A stretch of 64,000 nucleotides of DNA. Source: Candidatus Gastranaerophilales bacterium. GTDB lineage: Bacteria; Cyanobacteriota; Vampirovibrionia; Gastranaerophilales; Gastranaerophilaceae. The notes below the pieces were generated by a model. It was not told where the DNA came from. It saw only the letters and a list, made by a program, of their open reading frames with translations, and did no database searches. The stretch lies in NCBI GenBank assembly GCA_944324825.1, contig CALUXU010000003.1, positions 152,689-216,688 of the forward strand, in the 5' to 3' direction. Each line of letters opens with the position of its first letter. The stretch's first letter is position 1. Of this stretch, positions 62,495 through 64,000 are shown one piece after another. Both the position numbers and the translations under genes were made by a program.

Positions 62495-62753
62495 TTAAAT
62501 CCTCAAATAATTCATCAGTACTTGTATAAACCTTACTTAAGTTTCTACCGTTTCTTACGTCTTCCATAACTTTTAAAGTTTCTGTATTAACTGATTTTAG
62601 TGAAACTTCAAAAGGAATTGCTTGTTGCCTAACCATTGCTTTTGCAAAAATATTAACAGCTGTTGTCATTGACATTCCAAGTTCTTCACAAAGTTTATCG
62701 AATTGTTGTTTTAAAGTTTCATCTATTCTAATATTAATATTTGTTTGTGCCAT
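62487..62753 (-). CDS. RelB/DinJ-family antitoxin
   Basis: 88 aa. The N-terminal ribbon-helix-helix (INIRIDETLKQQFDKLCEELGMSMTTAVNIFAKAMVRQQAIPFEV) binds the operator. The C-terminal part (about 50-88) wraps the toxin. AAAGGAG precedes the ATG. It is co-transcribed with the toxin and predicted to repress the shared promoter. Confidence 0.92.
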   Translation of the reverse strand: MAQTNINIRIDETLKQQFDKLCEELGMSMTTAVNIFAKAMVRQQAIPFEVSLKSVNTETLKVMEDVRNGRNLSKVYTSTDELFEDLNA

Positions 62754-62771
62754 AATTTATCTCCTTTATTA

Positions 62772-62801
62772 ATATTATAACATATTTATTTATAATATCA
62801 A
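62772..62801 (-). promoter_or_regulatory. toxin-antitoxin promoter and operator
   Basis: On the minus strand TTGATA (62796-62801), a 16-nt spacer and TATAAT (62774-62779, with an extended TG) form the promoter. ATATTATAA/TTATAATAT (62772-62780 and 62790-62798) is a perfect 9-bp inverted repeat over it, suited to RelB/DinJ autorepression. Confidence 0.7.
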
Positions 62802-62967
62802 TATATTTATTGACAATGTAAATAAAAGAATAAAAATGGCAACTGTAAAAGAACACATAGTTTGATTTCTTGTCACAGATGGTTTGATTATTTTTGGACA
62901 CTTTGTGTTGGGACAAGAACCCCTAACCTACAAACTTTTTAGTTAAAATATAACAAATTTAGAAAAG

Positions 62968-63531
62968 TTATTTATTGTTTTGCTCTTTAATATGTTCCAA
63001 AATTTCACCAACTATTGTTGACTTTGCATCAGCATAGTTTTGAAGATATTTCCAAGTCTTTTTTGCAAGCATTCTTTTTACATTAGCATATCTTTCTCTA
63101 TCATCTTTATTATGTATTAACCAGTCTCGAAACTGTATCATTTTTTGCAATTCTTCACAGTCTAATGAAAACACATGAAGATTAACTTCAGGATTAAATC
63201 CTTTTAGCATTCTATGTTCATACCAATCCGGTTCTCTTATTTTTAGGGTATAGCCAATACTTTCTAAAGCTGGAATATAAGAAGATTCATCAGCTGAATT
63301 TTGAACCCCAAGCAAAATATCTAAAATAGGCTTTGCACATAAATTTGGCACAGAAGTAGAGCCGACATGCTCTATTAAAACATTTTTCATGTTAATAATA
63401 TTCAAAATTCTTTTTCGTTCTTCTTCAAACATATCAGCCCAATCAGGGTTATATTCTTGGAGATTAATTTTGTCATTGAGTATTTTTACTTCTCCAAGCG
63501 TTACTTGTTTTAAATATTTATCTGAAGGCAT
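62968..63531 (-). CDS. GrpB/UPF0157-family protein
   Basis: 187 aa, nucleotidyltransferase-fold family of unknown role. LQEYNPDWADMFEEERKRI, LIEHVGSTSVPNLCAKPILDI and the central MLKGFNPEVNLHVF match the family. The start at 63531 has AGAGAGGAAAT upstream; the ATG at 63567 gives an extra prefix and is rejected. Frequently carried as accessory genes. Confidence 0.9.
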   Translation of the reverse strand: MPSDKYLKQVTLGEVKILNDKINLQEYNPDWADMFEEERKRILNIINMKNVLIEHVGSTSVPNLCAKPILDILLGVQNSADESSYIPALESIGYTLKIREPDWYEHRMLKGFNPEVNLHVFSLDCEELQKMIQFRDWLIHNKDDRERYANVKRMLAKKTWKYLQNYADAKSTIVGEILEHIKEQNNK

Positions 63532-63567
63532 TATTTCCTCTCTAATATAATTTTTAAATAAATACAT

Positions 63568-64000
63568 AATTATTATAAGGTAAAAAACTATTTAGAATAA
63601 CTGAACTCTAAGGTTTCATAAGCCTGGGTTAGTTGGTTAGGCATACTTGCCCAACAATACAAATTTTATGTCGGTTTCGTATCAATTGAAAAATACTTGT
63701 TTCAAATTTGTTTCGTTTATTCTCAAATTTGATGTAAAAATTTTCCAACCTTAAGAAAAAACTTCCGACCTTGTTTCAAATTCTCAAACCTTATGATATT
63801 TTTGTAAAATTTTGTGGAACTGGACTATTCCGAAATAATCAAATTATCCGTACAGTTCAAATTTGGTGCGTATCTCACTGATAATATACAAATCTCAATC
63901 TATCCGTACAGTCCAGAAAAAGTTGAATATTACAAGATTGTTTAGTTATTTTTAACATTTAAAATTAAAACCTGACAATGGCATTTCCAAAAGTGATGTT
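63568..64000. other. gene-free right end
   Basis: No supported ORF on either strand. A hairpin-like repeat, GGTTAGGCATACTTGCCCAA (63635-63654), resembles the stem ends of the 42737-42780 element. TATCCGTACAGT occurs at about 63846 and 63901. Phrases such as TTTCGTATCAATT also occur at about 59880, which suggests decayed related sequence. Confidence 0.4.

Noticed and set aside
62734..62916. Minus-strand frame of 60 codons upstream of the antitoxin
   Set aside because: Overlaps the toxin-antitoxin promoter and operator, has no ribosome site and low-complexity composition.

Overview
The window looks like a low-GC, strictly fermentative or microaerophilic, diderm gut-type bacterium. The best fit is the non-photosynthetic cyanobacterial sister lineage (Melainabacteria / Vampirovibrionia, probably Gastranaerophilales). 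This is inference from content, because no rRNA or other phylogenetic marker set lies here. Supporting points are an 11-subunit complex I that lacks NuoE, NuoF and NuoG, as in cyanobacterial NDH-1; MCE-type (Mla/TGD) lipid transport, which implies an outer membrane; a meso-DAP-type MurE; and several lineage-restricted hypothetical proteins with a shared short N-terminal motif. No tRNA, rRNA, CRISPR array, phage or insertion sequence was recognised.

Layout. 1-1.3 kb: a bidirectional terminator and a class A flavodiiron protein (O2/NO scavenging). 1.4-2.1 kb: an unknown membrane-type protein. 2.1-11.6 kb: a compact minus-strand nuoA-B-C-D-H-I-J-K-L-M-N operon with most genes overlapping. 11.6-15.5 kb: plus-strand exported TPR protein, family-10 glycosylhydrolase-like protein, Cys-rich small protein and M20 peptidase. 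15.5-22.6 kb: minus strand, an unknown repeat-rich protein and the operon ftsI-murE-nagA-ilvD. 22.7-27.9 kb: dnaE facing a patatin phospholipase and two small secreted Tyr-rich proteins. 28.1-31.6 kb: pyrH-frr-cdsA-rnc-rpe. 31.7-36.3 kb: mlaE-mlaF-mlaD, then an unknown protein paired with a BadF/HgdC-type ATPase and yraN. 36.3-45.7 kb: two paralogues beginning MGLAASQ/MGLSASQ under a shared, unusual promoter architecture, hsp20, apt, a processive GT2, aroA and der, with two long repeat-rich gaps. 45.6-54.4 kb: folD, a CooC-like ATPase, hisS, lgt, a TPR lipoprotein, YitT, the diadenylate cyclase cdaA, lysA and a GNAT protein. 54.4-64 kb: more accessory, with an unknown coiled protein, an HD phosphohydrolase, tetR plus two tandem aldo/keto reductases (the second interrupted by a nonsense codon), lineage-specific small proteins, REP/MITE-like repeats, a RelBE/DinJ-YafQ toxin-antitoxin pair and a GrpB-family protein.

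The housekeeping blocks cover replication (dnaE), wall synthesis (ftsI, murE; lysA uses the same meso-DAP pool), lipid and envelope supply (cdsA, mla, lgt), translation (frr, hisS, der), RNA processing (rnc) and central metabolism. The most interesting material is regulatory. One observation is a set of genes with a near-consensus -10 box only 6-8 nt from the ATG, which predicts leaderless mRNAs for dnaE, hisS, der, mlaE, an aroA-operon gene and a TPR gene. The other is a sigma-28-like promoter with a 10-bp-period tandem TGTAAC site in front of both MGL[AS]ASQ paralogues.
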